NCBI GenBank assembly: GCA_022457155.1
Contig: JAJGOT010000921.1
Location: forward strand, 67,001 to 131,000
Source: Cladopsammia gracilis
Lineage: Eukaryota; Cnidaria; Anthozoa; Scleractinia; Dendrophylliidae
Direction of reading: 5' to 3'
DNA length: 64,000 nucleotides
The notes below the pieces were generated by a model, which had not been told where the DNA came from, searched no databases, and saw nothing but the letters and a program-made list of their open reading frames with translations. Positions within the stretch are counted from its first letter, which is position 1, and every line of letters starts with the position of its first letter. Position numbers and translations under genes: made by a program. Of the stretch, positions 51,732 to 59,262 are shown in pieces.

Positions 51732-52703
51732 TTAGGGCTTGAAATACTTTCTGAAGAGCTTCTCATGCTGGGATTTTTTGATGACGTTTTCTTTCAGGAG
51801 AAGATCAAGAATGCCAACTCCGGTATTTCTGATGCCAACGTTTGTGTTCCCAGCAAGGATGGAGCCAACGATGACTTCAAGTTTCTGGAGCAGATCTGCG
51901 GGGTTGGAGAAAAAACGGATGGCGCCGCCTTTTTTTCTTTTTTTCAACCCCGAACCCGTCATCATCTTTCCCGCTTTGTCTTTATAATGTACTATGTATT
52001 CAATCAGAGCTCGGGCTGCGTGATCTATCCTTCGATGTTGCAACTTCTTTTGCTCTTCCGTTATTTCCCCCTTTTTAAACTTTTTGGTCCAAGATGATTT
52101 GTAGCCCTTCAACGGATTTCTGCGGAAGTTTGCCACGGTCAAAAGATTTCTGATATACTGGATTTTCCTCGCTGTTGAAACATTTTCCCTGAGAGTTTTC
52201 TCCGCAGTATTGTAATCCGTGAGGTCCAGGTCTCTCAATATTTTATTGGCTTCATCTTCGTCTTCCTCTTCCTCTTCATCGCCCGGTTCCAAAGCATAAT
52301 CTGGGAAATCGTCTTCTTCATATTCAGGTGGGTCTTCCCCTACCTCTTGCACAACTTCTTCATATGTTGGAGGAGCTGCTGGAATTTGCTTCTTTGTTTG
52401 GGATGGAACGGCCTCATCAAACAAGCCTTCGACATCCATATCTTCAAATGGGTCGACTTCGGGGAGATAATCAATCTCCGCTGGTTTGGCTTTCTTTTTC
52501 CGGGAAAGTGGCCGAAGCGGCCCCAAATTCGACGCAATCACCTCATCCAGTTTCGCTGTGATGGGTTTGAATGTTTTTTCAAGTCCGATTTGACTTGTCT
52601 CTTCACCCAACTTTTTCTGGGTGATAGCATTGTGAACAAAGTTGATTTTTTTCCCCAAAGCAGATTTGCTTTTAGCCATTTCTTGCCATTTCAAAAGACT
52701 CAT
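51732..52703 (-). CDS. Structural protein with PPxY late-domain motifs
   Basis: 323 aa from ATG 52703 (MSLLKWQEMAKSKS). A basic N-terminal segment leads to an acidic middle with PPTYEEVV and PPEYEEDD (residues about 133-150), two PPxY motifs that recruit Nedd4-type ubiquitin ligases. A Glu/Asp run (GDEEEEEDEDE) follows. A helical C-terminus has KGGAIRFFSNPADLLQKLEVIVGSILAGN and ends in KLFRKYFKP. PPxY motifs occur in adenovirus pVI and penton base and in retroviral Gag. Its start is divergent from the ATPase, with 66 bp between. Confidence 0.75.
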   Translation of the reverse strand: MSLLKWQEMAKSKSALGKKINFVHNAITQKKLGEETSQIGLEKTFKPITAKLDEVIASNLGPLRPLSRKKKAKPAEIDYLPEVDPFEDMDVEGLFDEAVPSQTKKQIPAAPPTYEEVVQEVGEDPPEYEEDDFPDYALEPGDEEEEEDEDEANKILRDLDLTDYNTAEKTLRENVSTARKIQYIRNLLTVANFRRNPLKGYKSSWTKKFKKGEITEEQKKLQHRRIDHAARALIEYIVHYKDKAGKMMTGSGLKKRKKGGAIRFFSNPADLLQKLEVIVGSILAGNTNVGIRNTGVGILDLLLKENVIKKSQHEKLFRKYFKP

Positions 52704-52769
52704 TTTATATCCCAGAAACACAAATTTGGGATGAAGAACAAGATGTAGAACGCCATGTTCATTTATAAA

Positions 52770-53402
52770 ATGAAGATCCCAAATTATGATTGTCAGGACC
52801 CAATCACAAATTTCAAACAACTTCACCCGTTCATGCCGGATCGAACTTTCAGAATGTTGATCCGTGGCCCTTCAGGATCGGGGAAAACAAATGTTCTCCT
52901 GGATATGATCCTCCGCCTGCTCTTCTACGATAAAATCTTCCTCTATGCGAAAAATCTTGACCAAGCCAAATATCAGCATCTGCTGAAAACGTTTCGCCCA
53001 ATCAGCAAAGAAGCGGGGTATGACGTCGTGGAAGCATCCCCGGATGAAATCATCCCAGTTTCGTCATTGTCAGGGGAGAATCAAAAGCTGGTTGTTTTCG
53101 ATGATTTTGTTTCCGAAAAGAACCAAAAGCCATTGATAGATTATTTCATTCAGGGGAGGCACAAGAATTGTTCTGTGATTTATCTTTCGCAAAGTTATTT
53201 CGGAACACCAAAAGATATCCGCCTGAATTGTTCGCATTTTTGCATCTTCGAATTCCCAAGCAACAAAGAAATTGCAGCGATCTGCAGGGAAAATAATGTC
53301 AGCAAAGAAGATTATCGGAAAGCAACGGCGCAGCCCTTCTCTTTCCTGTATGTGGATAAGCCGAGGAAGTTCATTGCCAAAAATTTTGATGAAAGCATTT
53401 AA
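52770..53402 (+). CDS. Genome-packaging ATPase (A32/FtsK-HerA type)
   Basis: 210 aa from ATG 52770 (MKIPNYDCQDP). Walker A GPSGSGKT at 33-40, Walker B KLVVFDD at 106-112, and a conserved VIYLSQSYF at 136-144. The size and motifs equal Polinton ATPases. It pumps DNA into the capsid. The stop is one base before the fibre gene's ATG, so the three plus-strand genes are one block. Uninterrupted. Confidence 0.95.
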   Translation: MKIPNYDCQDPITNFKQLHPFMPDRTFRMLIRGPSGSGKTNVLLDMILRLLFYDKIFLYAKNLDQAKYQHLLKTFRPISKEAGYDVVEASPDEIIPVSSLSGENQKLVVFDDFVSEKNQKPLIDYFIQGRHKNCSVIYLSQSYFGTPKDIRLNCSHFCIFEFPSNKEIAAICRENNVSKEDYRKATAQPFSFLYVDKPRKFIAKNFDESI

Positions 53403-53403
53403 A

Positions 53404-55185
53404 ATGAGTTATTCAAATGGACTGCTTTCTGAAACAACTCGCTTCGCGGGAGGAAAAGATGGAAAAGATGGATTGCCAGGCGTTGGTTTCAAGCTGACGC
53501 CAGCAGGAGACTTCGACCTGCAAAGAAAATGCCTGACCAATGTCGCTGAAGGAACGGGGAATTCGGATGCAATCACAAAGCTACAAGATGACACGCTTGC
53601 AACGCAATTGCGGGCAGATTCTCTCCAGGTGGATGGTTCCTCGCATATGACTGGGGATCTTGATCTCAGGGGACACGCACTCATCAACCCCGGGGAAATA
53701 GAAATGAATCGCAAATTGATCGTCAATCTGGACACTGATGAAGACAATGATTTGTCAGCGGTGAATATGATCACATTGAAGAAATTTCACCCTGATGCTC
53801 CTGAACCAACTCACGTAGTCGTGAAAGACATCGACTTGAAACACCGATTCAGCGTGATCAATGCGAAACAACAAAGTTTGGATTACTACCAAACCCACTA
53901 TGACAGCCTCATGCCTTTTGAGGATGTGAAAAGAAACTTTCTCATGCGAAATGGCTCTTTCTCCATGACAGGAAAATTGGACATGAATCACTTTAGCATC
54001 TTCAATCTGAAAGATCCCACTTGTGGCGCAGAAGCTGCCACGAAGAAGTATGTCGATGCAAACAACTCAACCAACCTGAGAAGCGTGATCCATATGCTGG
54101 GACAAAGATTGCCTTTGAGTGGAGGGGAGATGACTAGGGAGTTGGATATGGGCCAGAATTTGGTTAAAAATCTCCCCAAACCCAGCGATGCAGGAGATGC
54201 TGTGAATTTGGAGTTTGTAAATGGAAAAGTGGCCAATCTCAAGAACGTCATCAACAAGAAATCCATAACGGCAGTTTCCCATCCCAAGGACCAGTTTCGA
54301 TATATGATAGAACAAGTGGATGAATCTTCCTCAGAGTCAAACATGGACGTGGTGGGAATTGTGGACTTTGCGCAAACTCCCCACCTGTTCAACAAGAAGG
54401 CCTATCACTTGAAGATGAGCAAAGATGCAAACAATCTCTTCAAAGGCAGAATCGGTTTCAACTGTTACAAGTTGCCTGAGGGGAAGTTCACGATTTGCGT
54501 GGAATTCTTTCCGGGGAGCATGACAGATGTGTCAGTCGCTTTTTCATCCACAGCTTTGAATGTGAATCGGCAGGCGACGAAAAAGTTCGCGACATATTCC
54601 AGATCCATCGTGAACATGCACAAGTGGCACATTTCCCCTCCTGAGTACCTCATGGTGGATTTGGAATGGCAAGGGCAAGCTGAGGATGCTGCAGTGGGTG
54701 ATGCTCACTTGATCATCTATGGAATCTCGGGGAATCAGATTGATGTGCCAAGTTCGACGTTTGATGCGCCTTTCAGCTTTGAATCGGACAAGATGATCAT
54801 GCAAACGAATCTGGATTTGAATGGGCACCGACTCATTGGGAACAAATTCAGTGTGTTGGGGCACTTCAGAAGGAGCGATGACGTACTCTATTTCCTGTTT
54901 GGTGGGACAGATTTTCTATTTTTCCCCATGGTCGTGAAACTCGTGGGAGCTGCCATGGCGCACAAAAACTTTTCGCGACATCCCAGAGTTGATTGCCATG
55001 TTGTGAGAGAAGATGACAGTTCAGTCAAGTTGACCGGGAAAGAAAATGTCGCTAAATTTACCTATGATGTGGGTGATGTAGTGGAAGTTAATGCAATGCA
55101 AAAAGTGAATTTCATCGTTCAACAGGGATTGAAATTCGATTTGCAGGATGTGGTAGTTTTGAGTTTGGTTTTCGAAACGGTCTGA
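53404..55185 (+). CDS. Fibre-like protein with collagen-like start and phage-tail-fibre repeats
   Basis: 593 aa from ATG 53404, 1 nt after the ATPase stop. Residues about 16-28 (GGKDGKDGLPGVG) are collagen-like. Then three to four repeats of the pattern MTGxLDMxxxxIxNLxxP....A(A/V)..K(Y/F)V follow (near residues 80, 185 and 240), as in phage tail fibres. These are trimeric shafts that wind round each other. From about 315 a beta-rich globular region with a GRIGFNCYKLPEGKFTICVE segment could be the receptor-binding head. By position and plan it is the analogue of adenovirus fibre. The receptor is unknown. Confidence 0.75.
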   Translation: MSYSNGLLSETTRFAGGKDGKDGLPGVGFKLTPAGDFDLQRKCLTNVAEGTGNSDAITKLQDDTLATQLRADSLQVDGSSHMTGDLDLRGHALINPGEIEMNRKLIVNLDTDEDNDLSAVNMITLKKFHPDAPEPTHVVVKDIDLKHRFSVINAKQQSLDYYQTHYDSLMPFEDVKRNFLMRNGSFSMTGKLDMNHFSIFNLKDPTCGAEAATKKYVDANNSTNLRSVIHMLGQRLPLSGGEMTRELDMGQNLVKNLPKPSDAGDAVNLEFVNGKVANLKNVINKKSITAVSHPKDQFRYMIEQVDESSSESNMDVVGIVDFAQTPHLFNKKAYHLKMSKDANNLFKGRIGFNCYKLPEGKFTICVEFFPGSMTDVSVAFSSTALNVNRQATKKFATYSRSIVNMHKWHISPPEYLMVDLEWQGQAEDAAVGDAHLIIYGISGNQIDVPSSTFDAPFSFESDKMIMQTNLDLNGHRLIGNKFSVLGHFRRSDDVLYFLFGGTDFLFFPMVVKLVGAAMAHKNFSRHPRVDCHVVREDDSSVKLTGKENVAKFTYDVGDVVEVNAMQKVNFIVQQGLKFDLQDVVVLSLVFETV

Positions 55186-55206
55186 AAGTTGTCTTGACAA
55201 TAGAAA

Positions 55207-55704
55207 ATGCGTAGGGTGAGATCCAGGAAGCGAAGCATCTTTGCTTTCAATCACATTGACCCCGCAATTCGGGAAGAAGAACTGGAAGAGATCAAAAAAC
55301 TCTTCCGATTTTATCACAAAAGATTTTGGTGCCTGAAACGAGCGCATGGCCGATTCAAGAAAATGAATCAGCTCATGAATTTAACCTCTTCCGGTCTGGT
55401 TGCAATCGGGACGATTGCTGGGGCAGCAACTTTGAACCCAATCGTGTTGGGAGTGATTTCAGGAGCGGGACTGATCTTGAAAACCTTCAATGAAATGAAG
55501 AATCTGAAAAGCAAAATTGAGATGGCGAAATTCGCTTTCACCACCTATGAAAAAACATTGAGTGATTTGCGCTTCGCTTTGCGGGGAGGAAAATTCGACA
55601 GGAATGAATTTTTGTTTTCAGTGGAAGCGATTGATGGAATTGTGATTGATTTGGGGTTGGATTTGGAGCGGTTTGAGAAGGACTGGGAAAGTCGATTTGA
55701 GTGA
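55207..55704 (+). CDS. Membrane-associated helical protein, conserved in position
   Basis: 165 aa. A basic N-terminus (MRRVRSRKRS), helical charged segments, then a hydrophobic hairpin (SSGLVAIGTIAGAATLNPIVLGVISGAGLIL, about 60-90) that could cross or enter a membrane. Helices with ALRGGKFDRNEF follow. It lies 21 nt after the fibre gene and is convergent with the HTH gene. GAGCGAAGCGAGC follows the stop. Function unknown; a pore-forming or virion-membrane role is possible. Confidence 0.7.
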   Translation: MRRVRSRKRSIFAFNHIDPAIREEELEEIKKLFRFYHKRFWCLKRAHGRFKKMNQLMNLTSSGLVAIGTIAGAATLNPIVLGVISGAGLILKTFNEMKNLKSKIEMAKFAFTTYEKTLSDLRFALRGGKFDRNEFLFSVEAIDGIVIDLGLDLERFEKDWESRFE

Positions 55705-55784
55705 GCGAAGCGAGCCGGGAGTGATTTTTTCATTTCTGGGAAATGAAAAATCTGAAACTTGCGCGGATCACGGCTCACTCCCCC

Positions 55785-57129
55785 CAGATGAAAATCAAAC
55801 GAACCCATTCTTCCTCTTCATACCCACTCGTGGTTGCTTGAAAGTTCCATCTCCCGTTCATGATTGTTTTGTCAAACTCAGCTTGGTCGGGGAAATAGAG
55901 ATAGTTTCGACTGGAAAAATACTTGGCAATGCCAGCATAATCTTTCACCTAAATATCAACGCCGGAGTCAGGGTGGAATAACAGCATCATGGTTTCTTCA
56001 AATTCCACGTCGACATCTTTGTCCAAAAACCATCCCGGATACTTGCACCTCATGTTATTCCAATTATCACCACGACGTTGATATTGTTCTATCTCCCCCC
56101 GCTTGAGATCATTATACATCTGGATGCGAGCTCGTTCCAGTTGGTCCGGTTCCTCCGGTTCCTCTGTCGCTTCGTCCGCGGAGCCGGAACAGGCGGCACT
56201 TTCTCCTTCTTCCGCGGAGCCGGAACAGGCGGGGTTTTCTCCTCCTGCCGCTTCACCCGCGGAGCCGGAACAGGCGGCACTTTTTCCTTCTTCCGCGGAG
56301 CCGGAACAGGTGGGGTTTTCTCCGCCCAAACTGCCAGTTTTTGATCATCTTCCACCATATGCTCTTCCCGCTCAATGACCCGCGTTTCATTCAGGTATTT
56401 TTCCATCGCGTCTTTGGGTTTTCCGGGGAATCGCGGTGGCACTCTGGGGGAAACTTTGAGTTCATTCATCTTTTCAGAGGCCTCATCTGCGTCTTCCATC
56501 CGCCCCTCACTCCATGCTTGAGCCCACGACCCCGCCAGCTTCGCCAGTTCTTGTTTATAAACGGCATGCGGCGGTCTTTTTTCCCCAGGGATCTCAACCG
56601 TGAATTTCGTCCCGTCGGATTTTCTGGTGAAAGAATCTCGCCCACTTCGGAGGGCATTGGAAATGGTTTTGTGGTCAATCTTCAATTCCCTCGATGCCGC
56701 GGCTATGGAAGGAAATTCTTGAGGTCCGCCATTGGCGGAAATGACGCGGATTGCAGGAATCGGCCTGGGGCAAGTCGGGATGGTTGAACCCGCAACCTGG
56801 GAAATTGTCACGTCTTTTCCATCTTTGTTTTTCACGATGCCAGTTGTGCCATTCTTGAAAACGCGGTCGACATCGGCAGGAGAAAGTCCAAGCGCATCAG
56901 CCATCTGCTTTTTGGAGACAAATTCTCTTCCCGCAGCGGCAAATTCCATTCGCCTCCTAACCGAAACCTGCATCCCTTTGAACATGAACAGATTTTTACC
57001 TTTCTTGAGCTGTTTATTGAGATATTGTCTGGAGAGGCCAAGTCTTTGCGCCATTGCCGCTTCGGATTTGGCTGGCTCTCCGATGATTGCTCCACATGAA
57101 ACTAACACCCACATTTTAGTGGGTGACAT
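55785..57129 (-). pseudogene. Multi-HTH (NUMOD1-like) DNA-binding protein with SH3-ligand repeats, frameshift and amber stop
   Basis: From ATG 57129, helix-turn-helix-like modules follow: SEAAMAQRLGLSRQYLNKQLKKG, KKQMADALGLSPADVDRVFKNG and FPSIAAASRELKIDHKTISNALRSG. The last is a good NUMOD1 match. A linker leads to four PPVPAPR repeats (PxxPxR SH3 ligands; 56190-56330). In the starting frame the ORF ends at 56089. The more protein-like reading after about 56150 is in the frame that runs to 55949 (NMRCKYPGWFLDKDVDVEF). This stops at TAG 55949 and continues open in the same frame to a stop near 55785. One frameshift plus one stop therefore break it. A transcription or maintenance regulator is inferred. 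Confidence 0.65.
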
Positions 57130-57189
57130 TTTTTGTCAACTTTTTTGGGGAATGATTTGGGGGAAAAACTGGGGAAAAACTGGGGAAAT

Positions 57190-57870
57190 CTGGAAAAAAC
57201 TGGGGAAAATCTGATTGTTGGCAGATTTGTTCACTTGTGCCCTGAAATCTGGGAGAAAAATCTGGCGGAAATCTGGAAAAAATCCGCTGAACTCTGGAGG
57301 AAAAACTCTGGGGAATCTGGGAGAAAATTCAAGAACGAAGTGCCAATGGATCGAATTCAGAATTCTGTCAGCCTCCGGAAAAATCCCTGGTTTATATGCG
57401 AGTTGACATGCATTTTTAAATGTCAACACGGAGTGTCACTATAGGGACATGTGCATGTCAATATTTAGGGGGGTTACATCTTTGTCACCCAATGGTGGGG
57501 CTAAGCATTTATGTCAGGCCTCGAAAAACTCTGGGAAAATATTTTTTTTGTTTTGAAAAATAAAGTTCGAAAAAATATTTTCCCAGAGTTTTTCGAAGGC
57601 TGACAAAATTCTGAATCCGATCCATTGGATGACAACGCCGTCAATCCCCAAAATAGATGACATGCACATGTCCCTATAGGGACACTACGGAGCGACATAA
57701 AAAAATGCATGTCAACTCGCATATAAAACAAGGATTTTTCCGGAGGCTGACAAAATTCTGAATCCGATCCATTGGAGAAAAAACTCTGGGAGAATTTTTC
57801 CGCTGAACTCGGGAGGAAAAACTCTGGGGAATCTGGGAGAAAATCTTTTTCCAGAGTTGGAAAAAGATTT
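57190..57870. promoter_or_regulatory. Promoter-like inverted-repeat cassette 2
   Basis: An inverted relative of cassette 1 (47440-47935). It carries CAGCCTCCGGAAAAATCC with TATA-like TTTATATG at about 57370-57390 and the mirror at 57720-57745. GTCCCTATAGGGAC lies at 57669-57682 and a related CACTATAGGGAC word at 57436-57447. Multiple CTGGGGAA(T)CTGGGA phrases fill the sides. It separates the HTH gene from the gene at 57877. Promoter or origin function is inference. Confidence 0.6.
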
Positions 57871-57876
57871 TTGAAA

Positions 57877-58503
57877 TTAAACTTCATCATCGTCCTCATT
57901 CCTGTCTTCGAACTCATCGAATTCCGAGGCAGCCTGGACCATTTCCTCCACCAAAACTTCATCCACAATGCATGTGATCGCTTTCACATTTCCGCAGAAA
58001 AGGTGTTTGATGGAAAAGACGACTTGTCCGCGGAGAGGCATGCCAATGAGTCGCTTCGCCTTCCGGATGGGTTTTTTCTTCCCATCATCGCACAACTCCC
58101 AAAATCGACTCGAGAAATCCGATTTTGGGAGTTTGGAGGGATAAATCTTTGCATAAATCTTTTCCTGCTCGGATTTGTCGATTTTCACGAGAGTGAAATC
58201 TCTCTCCTGAAATCGAGCAAAAGACGGACCGATCTCTTTGATTGCCTGCTTCTTTTTCATCACAGCAGAGTTGAGATGTTTTTCCAGATCTTTGAAGAAT
58301 TGAACTTCGTCTTCTGGAAGAGTGATTCCCAGAGAAAACGATTCACCTTGATGAGCGAAAATCTTGAATTTGGTTTGGAGTTTCACTTTGAGCCATTTGC
58401 CATCGTGGAGGCATGGGAGGAGACAGAAAGAGATTTTGCCAGAAGATTTTTTCACGGGGTTGTCGAGAGAGCAGTCGGAGATAGATATTTTCGCGGGGTT
58501 CAT
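57877..58503 (-). CDS. Possible single-stranded-DNA-binding protein
   Basis: 208 aa from ATG 58503 (MNPAKISISDCSLDN). A beta-rich N-terminal half (KISFCLLPCLHDGKWLKVKLQTKFKIF, ESFSLGITL) is followed by a second mixed domain and a strongly acidic tail, EFDEFEDRNEDDDEV. An acidic C-terminal tail on a beta-rich core is the usual SSB layout. It lies in a minus-strand block with two small genes and divergent to PolB, which fits a replication role. No family match is claimed. Confidence 0.55.
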   Translation of the reverse strand: MNPAKISISDCSLDNPVKKSSGKISFCLLPCLHDGKWLKVKLQTKFKIFAHQGESFSLGITLPEDEVQFFKDLEKHLNSAVMKKKQAIKEIGPSFARFQERDFTLVKIDKSEQEKIYAKIYPSKLPKSDFSSRFWELCDDGKKKPIRKAKRLIGMPLRGQVVFSIKHLFCGNVKAITCIVDEVLVEEMVQAASEFDEFEDRNEDDDEV

Positions 58504-58529
58504 TTTCTTGGGTGAGACAAAAAAATAAA

Positions 58530-58712
58530 TTAAATCGCGAAAATCCATTTCTCCATGAACTTGCGATCCTCTTCCGATCGGACTCGGAGAAAACCAGTGG
58601 CCATATCCACAGCTTTTTGGAAGTTTCTTTCTGCGTCACACGCTTTTTCCCAGTCCGTTTCCTCTTCGATTTTTGTTGCCTCCGGAGGAGTGGATTTCTT
58701 TTCACTTGACAT
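58530..58712 (-). CDS. Small protein of 60 aa
   Basis: It fills the gap between its neighbours: the upstream gene ends at 58736 and the downstream gene starts at 58503. The composition is charged, then FLRVRSEEDRKFMEKWIFAI. Its position and clean ATG support it. The function is unknown. A chance ORF cannot be excluded. Confidence 0.5.
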   Translation of the reverse strand: MSSEKKSTPPEATKIEEETDWEKACDAERNFQKAVDMATGFLRVRSEEDRKFMEKWIFAI

Positions 58713-58735
58713 TTTTTCTCCAATGAAGAAAAAAT

Positions 58736-59224
58736 TTAAAACGCATTTTGCAAATCCACAAGGGCACCATCCATCGCAGCCCGAGTCAGGTTATGATGTT
58801 TATAAAGTCCTTTTTTGGGGTGCGCGTGCATCGCCGTTTCCAATGCAGCTTTCTTTTTCATGAGATAGATGAATTCTTGCAATCTGGGAGAAACCCAAGT
58901 GACTTCGTGAGATTTTTCCCCTGAATCCAGAAAATGAGTTTTTTTCTTGCAGAGTTGATTGAAAAAAACTGTGCGCGACAACCCAAATCGTTCCCGAATT
59001 TCCTCTGCGGTGAAAAAGTCTTCCCCATCAATCTGGATGAATGGTGTGTCTTCTTCCTCCTGAATCCAGAACACTTTTTGATCGGTTCTTCTGGTATATT
59101 TGGTGTTGTCCGATTTGAGAACTCGCAAAATCGTTTTGGAAGGGAGTCCAGTTTTTTCGCTGGCTTCTTTGAATGTGAAAAAAGTTTGCTTTTCTTTTCC
59201 TTCTTCCTGAATCGAAAATTTCAT
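58736..59224 (-). CDS. Two-module HTH protein
   Basis: 162 aa. Two similar segments, TFKEASEKTGLPSKTILRVLKSD and TAEEIRERFGLSRTVFFNQLCKK, have the A-x3-G(L)-x-x-x-x-hydrophobic pattern of repeat-HTH (NUMOD1/MerR-like) modules and resemble those of the gene at 57129. The remainder is basic and helical. It starts 38 bp from the PolB start on the other strand, so the two share a divergent promoter it could control. Confidence 0.65.
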   Translation of the reverse strand: MKFSIQEEGKEKQTFFTFKEASEKTGLPSKTILRVLKSDNTKYTRRTDQKVFWIQEEEDTPFIQIDGEDFFTAEEIRERFGLSRTVFFNQLCKKKTHFLDSGEKSHEVTWVSPRLQEFIYLMKKKAALETAMHAHPKKGLYKHHNLTRAAMDGALVDLQNAF

Positions 59225-59262
59225 TTTAAATGGGGAAAAAAGATTTTTTCTCCATTAAAAAT

